Positions 62,701 through 64,000 of a DNA stretch of 64,000 nt are shown one piece after another; positions within the stretch are counted from its first letter, which is position 1, and each line of letters starts with the position of its first letter. The stretch is from Branchiostoma floridae. Its lineage: Eukaryota; Chordata; Leptocardii; Amphioxiformes; Branchiostomatidae. Under the pieces are notes generated by a model that was not told where the DNA came from, did no database searches, and saw only the letters and a list, made by a program, of their open reading frames with translations. The position numbers were made by a program, and so were the translations under genes. Location of the stretch: positions 1,807,391 through 1,871,390 of the forward strand of contig NC_049995.1 in assembly GCF_000003815.2 (NCBI RefSeq), read 5' to 3'.

Positions 62701-63369
62701 CACATGTGTTAATGAAACTACTTAATGCACGACTGTTAATGATTTTCCATCTGTTACGGCGTCATAACCAACATGAAATGGGGCCTTCTGATTGGTCCAA
62801 GTCCCCTGGCTATATGATAATCCTTTATTATTCATGTATTTACATTAACCTATTCATTTAGTGATCAACATACAGCAGCTGATAATATTCAAAAGGTACA
62901 ATGTACCTCTATCAAAATTTATTCCATTCTTTCTGACAACTATGATGTTCACAAAGAAAAACTCAAATTCCACAGGAAGCTGCACGCCAGCTTAAAATTG
63001 AAATCTGCTTTGACCCAATCATAAAATTCATTCATTCACAATTAAACATCATGTAACAGGTCCATAAACGTACATTTGACAGTGGATTGTCTGATGTTCA
63101 TGACTGATTGCAAATGTACTAGTCTAAGATGACATTCCAAGCTAAGCCTATAGTATATAATTTTATGTATACCACTTCTCAGTTGAAATCACCTTACTCA
63201 GACCTGAATCTTTCAGGAATATCTTCAGTCTGCAACAAACATGTTGCCAATCCTACATCTTGTAGTCGTACCCCCAAACCTACCAGGTGAGCCAGCTGCT
63301 CCAGGTGCCCCTCCCGGGCGGCTGACAGCAGCTGCGCCTCCACTTGCAGCTGCTGGGAGTTTTCAGCAG
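3811..63369 (-). CDS. OSBPL1A: ORP1L / OSBPL1A orthologue, 22 exons, 5'-partial
   Basis: Joined exons (minus strand, 5' to 3'): 63369-63284, 61610-61466, 56777-56710, 55379-55335, 54796-54723, 54119-54056, 53874-53773, 52715-52590, 42001-41917, 41298-41201, 28344-28155, 21658-21499, 20151-20076, 11890-11756, 11093-10996, 10255-10079, 9721-9524, 9094-8917, 7988-7821, 5456-5333, 4513-4423, 3919-3811. The 2597 coding bases give 864 whole codons plus the stop, with every intron phase consistent. Domains in visible-residue numbering: ankyrin about 10-95, PH about 107-206, coiled coil about 210-330, FFAT 348-357, ORD about 420-864 with the OSBP signature EQVSHHPP at 527-534. Ankyrin+PH+FFAT+ORD is the architecture of ORP1L. 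In vertebrates that protein sits on late endosomes, binds Rab7 through the ankyrin repeats and ER VAP through FFAT, and senses or transfers cholesterol and phosphoinositides. Those roles are inferred here from family knowledge. The N-terminal 80-110 residues are outside the window. No clear AATAAA was found below the stop. Confidence 0.96.
4423..4513 (-). CDS. OSBPL1A: OSBPL1A exon u (ORD C-terminal helix)
   Basis: The acceptor is TTCTGCAG|AT and the donor CCTAG|GTAGGG. It encodes [20 protein letters not shown] then IKQKQQWTP (residues 800-828), the conserved Lys/Glu-rich C-terminal helix. Confidence 0.97.
5333..5456 (-). CDS. OSBPL1A: OSBPL1A exon t (ORD)
   Basis: The acceptor is GTTATACAG|TAC and the donor TTAG|GTGGGT. 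It encodes [20 protein letters not shown] and [18 protein letters not shown] (residues 758-798). The FAMxLNE and TDxRxRPD(I/V)R motifs are ORD hallmarks. Confidence 0.97.
6060..7560. repeat. Intron with degenerate repeat copies
   Basis: Two related stretches, about 6110-6240 and 7500-7590, share 'atgaggaaatt' followed by similar spacing and words ('attatagg'). Related octamer-bearing sequence occurs at about 29230-29480. No coding signal was seen in the rest of this intron (5457-7820). Confidence 0.4.
7821..7988 (-). CDS. OSBPL1A: OSBPL1A exon s (ORD insert, low conservation)
   Basis: The acceptor is CATGTACAG|GAC and the donor CAG|GTACAT. It has 56 phase-0 codons (702-757), mostly Glu/Asp/Pro-rich. 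It ends with [16 protein letters not shown], which corresponds to the LWRIAPRPxNSxx segment of ORPs. Confidence 0.93.
8145..8310. repeat. Dispersed repeat related to the 3511 palindrome
   Basis: It shares 'gaaggttagaca' and 'agcagttactcaagcaactgg' with 3490-3540, then continues with different sequence. It is intronic, between exons r and s. Confidence 0.5.
8917..9094 (-). CDS. OSBPL1A: OSBPL1A exon r (ORD)
   Basis: The acceptor is TTTTGTTAG|A and the donor CAG|GTACAT. It encodes [20 protein letters not shown] (residues 643-662), then a Lys-rich stretch and a Ser/Pro linker to residue 701. LYGKWT is the conserved ORD motif. Confidence 0.96.
9379..9479. repeat. (CTCA)n tetranucleotide microsatellite
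   Basis: Roughly 25 uninterrupted units, beginning with (CTCG) variants. It sits in the 429-bp intron between exons q and r, about 45 bp past the donor at 9523. Confidence 0.98.
9524..9721 (-). CDS. OSBPL1A: OSBPL1A exon q (ORD)
   Basis: The acceptor is CTCATAACAG|C and the donor AAAGA|GTAAGT. Residues 576-641 include [20 protein letters not shown] and [14 protein letters not shown], both standard ORD core elements. Confidence 0.97.
10079..10255 (-). CDS. OSBPL1A: OSBPL1A exon p (ORD signature)
   Basis: The acceptor is CTTCTTCCCAG|A and the donor CCAAG|GTAAGG. It contains the family fingerprint EQVSHHPP (residues 527-534) and ISAFYAEG. The paired histidines contact the PI4P headgroup in characterised ORPs. 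It also encodes [19 protein letters not shown]. Confidence 0.98.
10741..10935. repeat. Degenerate 83-bp tandem dimer
   Basis: A unit starting 'ctgtcaacaga' occurs at about 10778 and again at about 10861, with the internal word 'gatcgggatctct' repeated. A partial unit lies before it. It lies in the intron between exons o and p, close to the donor of exon o. Confidence 0.7.
10996..11093 (-). CDS. OSBPL1A: OSBPL1A exon o (ORD)
   Basis: The acceptor is CTTCTTCAG|TAT and the donor GACAG|GTACCA. It encodes [12 protein letters not shown]... and [13 protein letters not shown] (residues 485-516). The KPFNPxLGETYE signature is diagnostic for ORDs. Confidence 0.97.
11378..11475. mobile_element. Partial copy of the ACTGTAAATGCA MITE
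   Basis: It starts 'actgtaaagtgcatttaagttc', matching the start of the complete copy at 21708. The right half is missing or too diverged to see. Confidence 0.5.
11756..11890 (-). CDS. OSBPL1A: OSBPL1A exon n (ORD)
   Basis: The acceptor is CATCCACAG|GAG and the donor CAG|GTATGT. It has 45 phase-0 codons (440-484), beginning [20 protein letters not shown] and continuing [14 protein letters not shown]. The NEPLSFLQR segment is highly conserved in ORDs. Confidence 0.97.
12717..13150 (-). mobile_element. 3' end of a non-LTR retrotransposon
   Basis: On the minus strand, 13091-12744 is open for 115 codons. It contains [29 protein letters not shown] and [18 protein letters not shown], typical of the C-terminus of LINE reverse transcriptases. 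It ends in a (GATA)n-type tail at 12717-12732, as expected for a LINE 3' end. It is 5'-truncated and no catalytic motif is present. Confidence 0.85.
13400..15018 (+). mobile_element. LINE remnant, 5' part: endonuclease end and reverse transcriptase
   Basis: Broken reading frames recover, in order: an endonuclease tail ([16 protein letters not shown] near 13458), RT fingers ([17 protein letters not shown] near 14070), the NQNGF...RST motif (14330), palm motif [11 protein letters not shown] (14445), a [11 protein letters not shown] motif (14620) and FADD (14783). At least four frameshifts or stops and a 31-bp internal tandem duplication (about 14676-14737) show it is dead. The C-terminal part continues after the inserted element, at 18460. 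Confidence 0.88.
15019..18459. mobile_element. 3.4-kb DNA transposon with CACTA-like ends and repeat array
   Basis: It begins CACTACAAAAAAT and ends ATTTTTGGTAGTG (12 of 13 terminal bases inverted). It splits a LINE coding remnant. The flanking dinucleotide CA occurs on both sides (15017-15018, 18460-18461). The interior is built almost wholly of short CTTG...TAAGAA motifs and encodes no transposase. CACTA ends plus dense subterminal motifs suggest an En/Spm-type non-autonomous element (inference). Confidence 0.7.
17130..18150. repeat. About 104-bp tandem array of CTTG/TAAGAA motifs
   Basis: The word 'aatatttctag(g)NNaataag' recurs near 17246, 17351, 17450, 17554, 17655, 17759 and 17920. The spacing is 101-105 bp where regular. 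Each unit holds about five roughly 21-bp sub-units of the form CTTG-n-TAAGAA. It is internal to the element at 15019-18459. Confidence 0.85.
18460..18900 (+). mobile_element. LINE remnant, 3' part
   Basis: It continues the LINE interrupted at 15018. Degenerate frames give [19 protein letters not shown] (about 18570-18630) and a following C-terminal-like segment. The frame is broken many times. Confidence 0.65.
19434..19752. mobile_element. MITE with CAGGGTTGG ends, copy 1
   Basis: Ends CAGGGTTGGGCAA and TTGTCCAACCCTG are inverted with one mismatch. The flanking GTAAC occurs on both sides (19429-19433, 19753-19757). The interior carries repeated GGGCAAGT words in both orientations. Confidence 0.75.
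20076..20151 (-). CDS. OSBPL1A: OSBPL1A exon m (start of ORD, lid region)
   Basis: The acceptor is TGTCACCAG|G and the donor AAG|GTAAGG. It encodes [20 protein letters not shown] then QCIGK (residues 415-439). LPAP...FS.W.ILK..IG is the conserved lid segment that opens the OSBP-related domain. Confidence 0.96.
20625..21015. mobile_element. TTAA MITE relative, copy 1 (right end unclear)
   Basis: It starts TTAAAGGGG and shares blocks with 21927-22466 in the same order: 'ccatgcagaccctacccatgca', 'aataaatgagg', 'acaagacgag', 'gtactt..ggag'. The right terminus was not recognised. Confidence 0.6.
21499..21658 (-). CDS. OSBPL1A: OSBPL1A exon l (variable linker before ORD)
   Basis: The acceptor is TTTTTACAG|GG and the donor ACAG|GTTTGT. 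Only the frame set by exon k is open. Residues 361-413 are Ser/Thr/Gln-rich and low in similarity, as expected for this linker. MITEs lie on both sides of the exon. Confidence 0.88.
21708..21916. mobile_element. MITE with ACTGTAAATGCA ends, copy 1
   Basis: The ends ACTGTAAATGCATT and its inverse AATGCA-type TTTACAGT enclose GCGGT/CCGCG-rich repeats. The complete second copy, at 53069-53283, is in the opposite orientation and TA-flanked. Confidence 0.8.
21927..22466. mobile_element. MITE flanked by TTAA, copy 2
   Basis: TTAA-AGGGGCATTCCA at the left and TGGAATGCCCCT-TTAA at the right are perfect inverts. The TTAA target is characteristic of the piggyBac superfamily (inference from target only). 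The interior has no transposase. Confidence 0.8.
22788..23012 (+). mobile_element. tRNA-derived SINE, full-length type
   Basis: The head has A-box-like 'tggcgccattggtaagg' and B-box-like 'gggttcgaaagtgcc'. The body has 'cttgggaaaggtacttaaca' and 'gggccgtccctcggatagaa'. The same body occurs without the head at 39968-40090. Confidence 0.7.
23013..25299. other. Intronic stretch without genes
   Basis: It holds repeat fragments: about 23041-23110 resembles the Helentron module ('tctgaaatttggctcaaaagtagagtggg'), and 23572-23605 matches 29436-29466 ('ggtatg.g.tc.tggaactcta'). A G10 run lies near 24685. I see no coding exon or RNA gene. Confidence 0.5.
25300..25487. mobile_element. Fold-back MITE
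   Basis: The arms, about 25300-25350 and 25430-25487, pair imperfectly around 'ccaccaggtgccataat' / 'ataatggcacctggtgg'. A smaller inner pair ('ttcccaagattgtcttgaa' against 'agacaatcttgagaaggcc') is nested inside. Confidence 0.8.
25868..26024 (-). mobile_element. tRNA-derived SINE, second family, copy 1
   Basis: On the minus strand it carries a tRNA-like head ending in a B box (GGGTTCCATTCC) and a tail 'gttcctactcgcccctct'. Shared with 26192-26364 and about 37690-37830. Confidence 0.75.
26192..26364 (-). mobile_element. tRNA-derived SINE, second family, copy 2
   Basis: The best-preserved copy. On the minus strand the T-arm is CCGGG-TTCAATT-CCCGG, and the anticodon-like loop reads ATTTGTAA, suggesting a tRNA-Thr(UGU) origin (inference). 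The tail is 'gttcctactcgcccctcgaa'. Confidence 0.78.
26365..28154. other. Intronic stretch without genes
   Basis: AT-rich near 27210-27300. I see no recognisable exon, RNA gene or terminal-repeat element. Confidence 0.5.
28155..28344 (-). CDS. OSBPL1A: OSBPL1A exon k (coiled coil and FFAT motif)
   Basis: The acceptor is CACTACAG|GTA and the donor GGAG|GTAGGA. It is the second-longest exon (190 bp, residues 298-360). It opens with a helix ([20 protein letters not shown], then [11 protein letters not shown]) and ends with [11 protein letters not shown]. That is an FFAT motif with an acidic tract, core EFYDAFS at residues 351-357. FFAT motifs bind VAP proteins of the ER (established family knowledge). 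Confidence 0.96.
28549..28563. repeat. Poly-G run
   Basis: About 15 G residues in a row, in the intron between exons j and k. Confidence 0.95.
28632..28800 (+). mobile_element. LINE reverse-transcriptase fragment
   Basis: An open 56-codon stretch without a start encodes [20 protein letters not shown] and, further on, [20 protein letters not shown]. The latter is RT motif A with its catalytic Asp. Both sides are lost. A truncated non-LTR element. Confidence 0.85.
28801..32053. other. Intronic stretch, one octamer palindrome
   Basis: At about 29355-29390 'atttatgcaaatg' faces 'atttgcataattaat', an inverted pair of ATGCAAAT octamers. Nothing else beyond simple sequence was recognised. Confidence 0.45.
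32054..32542. mobile_element. MITE with TACAGTCAAACCTGT ends
   Basis: The ends TACAGTCAAACCTGT and ACAGGTTTGACTGTA are inverted and TA-bounded. The interior repeats 'gtggcc(a/g)cta' many times. Degraded relatives lie at about 36580-36785 and 57858-57960. Confidence 0.85.
32870..33632 (+). mobile_element. LINE, segment 1 (before mariner insertion)
   Basis: The reading frame gives [13 protein letters not shown] (32918), a frameshift near 33022, [20 protein letters not shown], a second shift near 33137, then a long clean frame: [64 protein letters not shown]. These are RT domains of the CR1/L2/jockey type. It stops at a TA where the mariner derivative sits. Confidence 0.9.
33631..34213. mobile_element. 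Internally deleted mariner inserted in the LINE
   Basis: TA-flanked with inverted ends of at least 34 bp beginning CGAGGGGCGTTCAAGAAG. On the minus strand a 106-codon frame (34049-33729) encodes the N-terminal helix-turn-helix of a mariner transposase ([45 protein letters not shown]). It then jumps to an unrelated or C-terminal piece. The DDD/E catalytic domain is absent, so it is non-autonomous. Confidence 0.92.
34214..35284 (+). mobile_element. LINE, segment 2 (after mariner insertion)
   Basis: It continues the RT in frame: LKKLFKYGF, then [28 protein letters not shown] (catalytic DD), [28 protein letters not shown] and [12 protein letters not shown]. No internal stop occurs over more than 330 codons. 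Coding stops soon after the junction at 35285, once the next insertion is skipped. Confidence 0.92.
35285..37098. mobile_element. TACTCTCATG transposon, copy 1
   Basis: The ends TACTCTCATGTCCC and GGGACATGAGAGTA are inverted, with a TA target. Both ends are packed with subterminal AATAAAC(G/A)TACC words in both orientations. No transposase was seen. It interrupts the LINE between its coding end and its 3' UTR. Confidence 0.88.
36580..36785. mobile_element. Degraded relative of the TACAGTCAAACC MITE
   Basis: Words 'tggccgcgaccgc', 'gaccgctattagactatttcttaat', 'gggaccgacgaaaa' and 'aggcaggtttcactg' follow the order of the right half of 32054-32542. It is nested in the TACTCTCATG element. Confidence 0.6.
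37099..37509 (+). mobile_element. LINE, segment 3: 3' UTR and GAAA tail
   Basis: Non-coding, T-rich. It ends 'gaataaagaaagaaagaaag', the microsatellite-type 3' end common in CR1/L2-like LINEs. It joins 35284 once the TA-flanked element is removed. Confidence 0.75.
37515..38071 (+). mobile_element. Another LINE remnant, 5' part of a C-terminal RT fragment
   Basis: It encodes [20 protein letters not shown] then [11 protein letters not shown] (37590-37685). After a SINE it continues [20 protein letters not shown] and [18 protein letters not shown] (37897-38020), typical of the RT thumb region. Stops and shifts are present. Confidence 0.75.
37690..37830 (-). mobile_element. tRNA-derived SINE, second family, copy 3, in LINE
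   Basis: It shares 'gaggcgagtaagaacagaaa', 'catgccgacacccggga' and 'cggcagattacaaatc' with 26192-26364. The B box on the minus strand is GGGTTTGATCCC. It splits the RT fragment. Confidence 0.75.
38072..38504. mobile_element. hAT-type MITE copy 2, perfect 8-bp target duplication
   Basis: The left end is TAGGGCTGGGTATCGGTACAG and the right end the inverse with one change. GAGGCAAC flanks it on both sides (38064-38071, 38505-38512). An 8-bp duplication is the hAT hallmark. The interior repeats CAGGTCC words. It is inserted in a LINE fragment. Confidence 0.93.
38505..38790 (+). mobile_element. LINE remnant, final part
   Basis: It resumes the LINE after the MITE. Degenerate frames give [11 protein letters not shown] and, later, [10 protein letters not shown] and RTAPTL, typical C-terminal motifs of CR1/L2-like RTs. 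Confidence 0.65.
39030..39590. repeat. Degenerate tandem repeat (GCAGGAAATG)
   Basis: The block '(a)aatgcaggaaatgN(c/t)gtttcaga' followed by 'caaaa' recurs near 39057, 39230, 39274 and 39454, with related text between. The spacing is irregular. Confidence 0.6.
39968..40400 (+). mobile_element. SINE body without tRNA head
   Basis: 'cccttgggaaaggcacttta' and 'agggccgtcccttagata' match the body of 22788-23012. A further 300 bp of possibly related tail follows. Confidence 0.6.
40408..40640. mobile_element. Fold-back MITE
   Basis: The right arm read in reverse complement gives 'atgtctatcagacaccatcatcagg' as the left arm does. The outer ends ('ttcgaaacaaccag' against 'ctggttgaacgtgtttcaaa') also pair. 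The loop centre is near 40520. Confidence 0.8.
40795..40940. mobile_element. Partial copy of the ACTGTAAATGCA MITE
   Basis: It ends 'aatccccatgaagttaaatg...atttacagtatg', matching the end of 53069-53283. The left half is degraded. Confidence 0.5.
41201..41298 (-). CDS. OSBPL1A: OSBPL1A exon j (coiled-coil linker)
   Basis: The acceptor is GTTCCTCAG|GA and the donor GAG|GTCAGA. Residues 265-297 include [20 protein letters not shown] then LSLLTQQEE, matching the helical linker of ORP1. The two other frames contain a stop or lack family similarity. Confidence 0.9.
41917..42001 (-). CDS. OSBPL1A: OSBPL1A exon i (coiled-coil linker)
   Basis: The acceptor is CTACCAG|ACG and the donor CAAG|GTAAGG. 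Residues 237-264 include [20 protein letters not shown], a heptad-like amphipathic helix. It is separated from exon h by a 10.6-kb intron. Confidence 0.9.
42002..43190. other. Intronic stretch without recognised features
   Basis: I found no exon, RNA gene or terminal repeat. A few open frames on the minus strand between 42400 and 43170 show no known domain. Confidence 0.45.
43200..43650 (+). mobile_element. LINE C-terminal fragment
   Basis: Broken frames give [18 protein letters not shown] (43205-43255) and, at 43470-43580, [20 protein letters not shown] then [12 protein letters not shown]. These are the end-of-RT motifs of CR1/L2-like elements. At least two frame breaks. Confidence 0.75.
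46498..46570 (-). pseudogene. tRNA-like sequence, copy 1
   Basis: On the minus strand: A-box-like 'tagctcaatcgg' and B box GGTTCGAATCC, spaced as in a tRNA. The T-stem has a mismatch and no acceptor stem forms. A tRNA relic, not a tRNA gene. Confidence 0.65.
46938..47062 (-). pseudogene. tRNA-like sequence, copy 2 with duplicated 3' half
   Basis: The T-arm half ('tccgctctcggtttcgaacc' on the plus strand) is present twice in tandem, 43 or 44 bp apart (near 46946 and 46989). It is followed by one copy of the D-arm half. Not a functional tRNA. Confidence 0.65.
47820..48420. repeat. 163-bp tandem array, about four units
   Basis: 'cctgtaccctggtattacaa' or a close variant recurs near 47829, 47992, 48155 and 48317. 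Each copy is followed by 'tgaaatttgacagagatgtg' and 'acacttttggtgtacagt'. The related element portion at 44390 has a single unit. Confidence 0.9.
48986..50406 (+). mobile_element. Helentron-like element C
   Basis: It starts TTATATTTCAGCCATACC. The internal inverse 'atggctgaaatat' is near 50357. The hairpin is ATTTGC-tctcaa-GCAA and the end is TTAG at 50403-50406. It carries the TTTC run and 'ccgaatgacttgaaatt' module. The interior (49550-50340) repeats a degenerate unit with 'ggaagtgtttttg' and 'agagtccatt'. Confidence 0.65.
50633..52174. mobile_element. TACTCTCATG transposon, copy 2
   Basis: Same ends, TA target and subterminal AATAAAC.TACC words as 35285-37098, with a largely similar interior about 270 bp shorter. 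It lacks the MITE relic seen in copy 1. The TA at each end and the shared termini define the element. Confidence 0.9.
52590..52715 (-). CDS. OSBPL1A: OSBPL1A exon h (PH C-terminal helix and acidic linker)
   Basis: The acceptor is TTTACAG|AGG and the donor CAG|GTAAGA, phase 0 both sides, 42 codons (195-236). [16 protein letters not shown] is the conserved PH C-terminal helix. It is followed by a SDDDDE acidic run, as in vertebrate ORP1L. Confidence 0.95.
52770..53040. repeat. 15-bp minisatellite (TGTCATGTTACATGC)n
   Basis: About 17 units with point variation, in the short intron between exons g and h. Additional units and the same right-hand border text reappear at 53287-53375 after a MITE insertion. 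Confidence 0.9.
53069..53283. mobile_element. MITE with ACTGTAAATGCA ends, copy 2
   Basis: TA-flanked. It is the reverse-oriented, well-preserved counterpart of 21708-21916, with GCGGT/CCGCG repeats. The neighbouring text ('catgctgctgtcatatt' through 'aaacagaa') occurs on both sides. Confidence 0.88.
53440..53772. repeat. (CA/TG)n tract next to a splice donor
   Basis: About 250 bp of nearly pure CA dinucleotides with CG and GA interruptions (53520-53772), preceded by a TG-rich stretch. On the minus strand it is a (GT)n run that starts with the donor GT of exon g at 53772-53771. Confidence 0.97.
53773..53874 (-). CDS. OSBPL1A: OSBPL1A exon g (PH domain)
   Basis: The acceptor is TTACTGCAG|GAA and the donor CAG|GTGTGT. 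It has 34 codons in phase 0 (residues 161-194), including [20 protein letters not shown] and [14 protein letters not shown]. The donor is the first GT of a roughly 330-bp GT-rich tract (see findings). Confidence 0.94.
54056..54119 (-). CDS. OSBPL1A: OSBPL1A exon f (PH domain)
   Basis: The acceptor is TTGTCAG|G and the donor ACG|GTCAGT. It encodes [20 protein letters not shown] and T (residues 140-160). The downstream phase (0) fits exon g. A MITE-like GGGCAAGT repeat begins within about 10 bp of the acceptor, in the upstream intron. Confidence 0.92.
54128..54535. mobile_element. MITE relative with GGGCAAGT repeats, copy 2
   Basis: It starts 'ccagggataaacaagt' and contains 'cttgcccgacgggcaagt', 'ggttcgggcaagtaaatttt' and 'cttgcccgataggacaagtg', as in 19434-19752. 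The right end is unclear. Confidence 0.65.
54723..54796 (-). CDS. OSBPL1A: OSBPL1A exon e (PH domain, first strands)
   Basis: The acceptor is CTTTAG|AGA and the donor AAAAG|GTTGGT. It encodes [20 protein letters not shown] then YFRK (residues 115-139, last codon split). The GW...W.VLE.GVLSYF pattern is the classic PH-domain beta1-beta3 region. A second AG two bases downstream of the acceptor would break frame, so the upstream AG was chosen. Confidence 0.94.
54797..56709. other. Introns around microexon d
   Basis: Apart from exon d and the left part of the duplication (from 56199), I recognise no element or gene. Confidence 0.45.
55335..55379 (-). CDS. OSBPL1A: OSBPL1A microexon d (ankyrin-PH linker)
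   Basis: A 45-bp exon of exactly 15 codons, phase 0 at both ends, encoding [15 protein letters not shown] (residues 100-114). The acceptor is TTTCCAG|GAC and the donor AGG|GTAGGT. The FEGLLL piece is strand 1 of the PH domain. Confidence 0.92.
56199..57118. repeat. 920-bp direct duplication, copy 1
   Basis: Identical to 59240-60159 at offset 3041, with one difference seen (G at 57064, T at 60105). It contains exon c. It ends exactly where the Helentron-like element D begins. Confidence 0.95.
56710..56777 (-). CDS. OSBPL1A: OSBPL1A exon c (end of ankyrin region), copy 1
   Basis: The acceptor is GTCCACAG|AT and the donor AAA|GTATGT. It completes the split Asp and encodes [18 protein letters not shown] then KPIK (residues 77-99). 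An identical copy lies at 59751-59818. The exon is 68 bp, not a multiple of three, so using both copies would shift the frame. Only one can be functional. Confidence 0.93.
57119..59139 (-). mobile_element. Helentron-like element D (5' end lost in gap)
   Basis: Read on the minus strand its 3' terminus is CTAG (57122-57119). It is preceded by the hairpin ATTTGC-tcttaa-GCAAAT and the internal inverse GGTATGGCTGAAATAT, as in element A. It shares 'taataaatgtacccacatca' and 'ccaatcagcgaagaggaaa' with A and B. The uninterrupted target at 60159-60160 shows insertion at A|T. The 5' part runs into the N gap. Confidence 0.78.
59140..59239. other. Assembly gap of 100 N
   Basis: Exactly 100 N, the conventional placeholder for a gap of unknown size. 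Confidence 0.99.
59240..60159. repeat. 920-bp direct duplication, copy 2 (empty site)
   Basis: Repeats 56199-57118 and carries on without the transposon into 'taaaaccgccttgg', so it records the site before insertion. Begins right at the gap edge. Confidence 0.95.
59751..59818 (-). CDS. OSBPL1A: Second copy of OSBPL1A exon c (duplicate at assembly gap)
   Basis: Base-for-base the same as 56710-56777, with identical splice sites, inside the 920-bp duplication 59240-60159. This is most likely the same exon from the other haplotype and not a second exon. Which copy belongs to the true transcript cannot be told from the sequence. Confidence 0.75.
60669..61030. repeat. 200-bp tandem dimer
   Basis: 'gaggcaacag' starts at 60669 and 60869. 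'gaaagaagcaggaaatggct', 'tttccatcgt' and 'gtttc.tagtgga' variants follow in each unit. The identity is moderate. Confidence 0.8.
61466..61610 (-). CDS. OSBPL1A: OSBPL1A exon b (ankyrin repeat)
   Basis: The acceptor is TTACCTCAG|CTA and the donor GGGG|GTGAGT. It starts in phase 0 and ends one base into an Asp codon; residues 29-76. It contains a textbook ankyrin repeat, [19 protein letters not shown], followed by [14 protein letters not shown]. Confidence 0.95.
61665..62210. mobile_element. Repeat sharing sequence with Helentron-like element A interior
   Basis: 'acaagtgcttttaaaaaagc' and the next 50 bp match 45677-45740. The segment also carries a minus-strand tRNA-like sequence, as element A does. 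It may be the independent source of the cargo found in A. Confidence 0.5.
62068..62140 (-). pseudogene. tRNA-like sequence
   Basis: On the minus strand it has 'tagcgcagtggtaaa' (A box), a perfect anticodon stem GCATT-CTAAACC-AATGC and a perfect T-arm CCCGG-TTCGAAT-CCGGG. The variable loop is one base and the acceptor stem does not pair, so it is a relic. Confidence 0.65.
62211..63283. other. Intron between exons a and b, no features
   Basis: I see no coding exon, RNA gene or terminal-repeat element here. Confidence 0.5.
63284..63369 (-). CDS. OSBPL1A: OSBPL1A exon a (ankyrin linker), first exon in window
   Basis: The acceptor follows TTGTTAG and the donor is CTG|GTAGGT. The exon begins with the last two bases of a codon and encodes visible residues 1-28, containing [17 protein letters not shown]. 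This matches the ORP1L segment that starts the C-terminal ankyrin repeat. Upstream exons with the start codon are not in the window. Confidence 0.88.
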
Positions 63370-64000
63370 CTAACAACAAAGTTGAAAGTGACTGCATTTC
63401 AAAACATGAGTCTTTTCCATGTTTTCTCCATTAACTTTTAAAACTAATATCCCACCATTTTCCCTATACTTTGCTATAGGTTCTGTAAATCAATAGACTG
63501 TATCACACAGCACCCCTGAGCCATCTGCATGATTAACCATTAGCTGACACACCCACAATCCAACATTTCCCTAAAGGGGACTGAACAGCAAAAGCAATAA
63601 TAACGGGAGGTGCCCCAACACGGTACGCTTTTTCTTGCGCTCAAACTCATGGCGCTCCATCTCTAGTTGCCTGAGAGTGGTCAAATTTTGATGACTGAAT
63701 TTTTTACACATAGATTTGAACAACATACTTGAATAAGAAATGCATTCATGTGGTTCATGAACCTTTCGCGCTGCGTGTTACAAGCGGCAAACACTGTTAG
63801 GCGATTTCGTGTATGTAACCTTCCAATTTTGTGCTATGCTGGACAGTGTGCCTAACTTGGTACGCTTTTTTTACATTTCGCTCTCTTCAGAAGTAAGTGG
63901 TAAATTTAAGTACACAGAAAAAAATTAACAGTATGATATTTTAGCTTTCTTTCGACAGTAAAATCGTGACTGTATGTACTTCTTGTCTCACATGAGGAAG
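63370..64000. other. Upstream intron of exon a, window end
   Basis: A short duplicated word 'ggtacgcttttt' occurs at 63622 and 63860. No convincing further ankyrin exon was found, so the preceding exon lies beyond 64000. Confidence 0.5.

Noticed and set aside
63600-63700. Possible upstream coding exon (Lys/Arg-rich frame)
   Set aside because: No ankyrin pattern, and no splice pair compatible with the phase needed by exon a.

Overview
The window looks like one gene-poor, repeat-rich stretch of an animal genome. The only host gene I can support is a single large minus-strand gene. It is the orthologue of OSBPL1A (ORP1L, oxysterol-binding protein-related protein 1, long form). I resolved 22 consecutive coding exons from 63369 down to the stop codon at 3811-3813. 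All junctions are GT-AG and all codon phases match. The exons encode 864 residues in the order: last ankyrin-repeat region, PH domain, coiled-coil linker, FFAT motif, sterol/PI4P-binding ORD domain. The start codon and first ankyrin repeats lie beyond 64000. The invertebrate-type repeat content, the compact mix of hAT, mariner, Helentron-like and SINE families, and an excess of the palindrome TACATGTA suggest a lancelet (Branchiostoma) or similar marine invertebrate deuterostome. That assignment is inference.

Layout. 1-3810: downstream flank with a 226-bp perfect inverted repeat (1-1090), a diverged relative of it (about 1850-2095) and a hAT-type MITE (2945-3391). 3811-12000: ORD exons with short introns. 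12000-20000: an intron filled by two non-LTR retrotransposon remnants, one split by a 3.4-kb element with CACTA-like ends and a roughly 104-bp repeat array. 20000-28400: two linker exons and the FFAT exon among TTAA-flanked MITEs and tRNA-derived SINEs. 28400-41200: a 12.9-kb intron with nested elements, notably a LINE (about 32870-37509) interrupted by a deleted mariner and by a TA-flanked element. 41200-42001: two coiled-coil exons. 42000-52590: a 10.6-kb intron with three nested Helentron-like elements (44096-50406) and a second TA-flanked element (50633-52174). 52590-57000: PH-domain exons, with a minisatellite and a (CA)n tract abutting a splice donor. 56199-60159: a 920-bp near-perfect duplication around a 100-N gap, best read as an assembly artefact caused by a heterozygous transposon insertion. 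61466-63369: ankyrin exons.

I found no new gene system. The most informative parts are the mobile-element stratigraphy, where insertion junctions and empty sites can be read directly, and the false exon duplication at the gap. The mobile-element calls rest on terminal repeats, target-site duplications and recognisable reverse-transcriptase or transposase motifs. Family names beyond that are inference.
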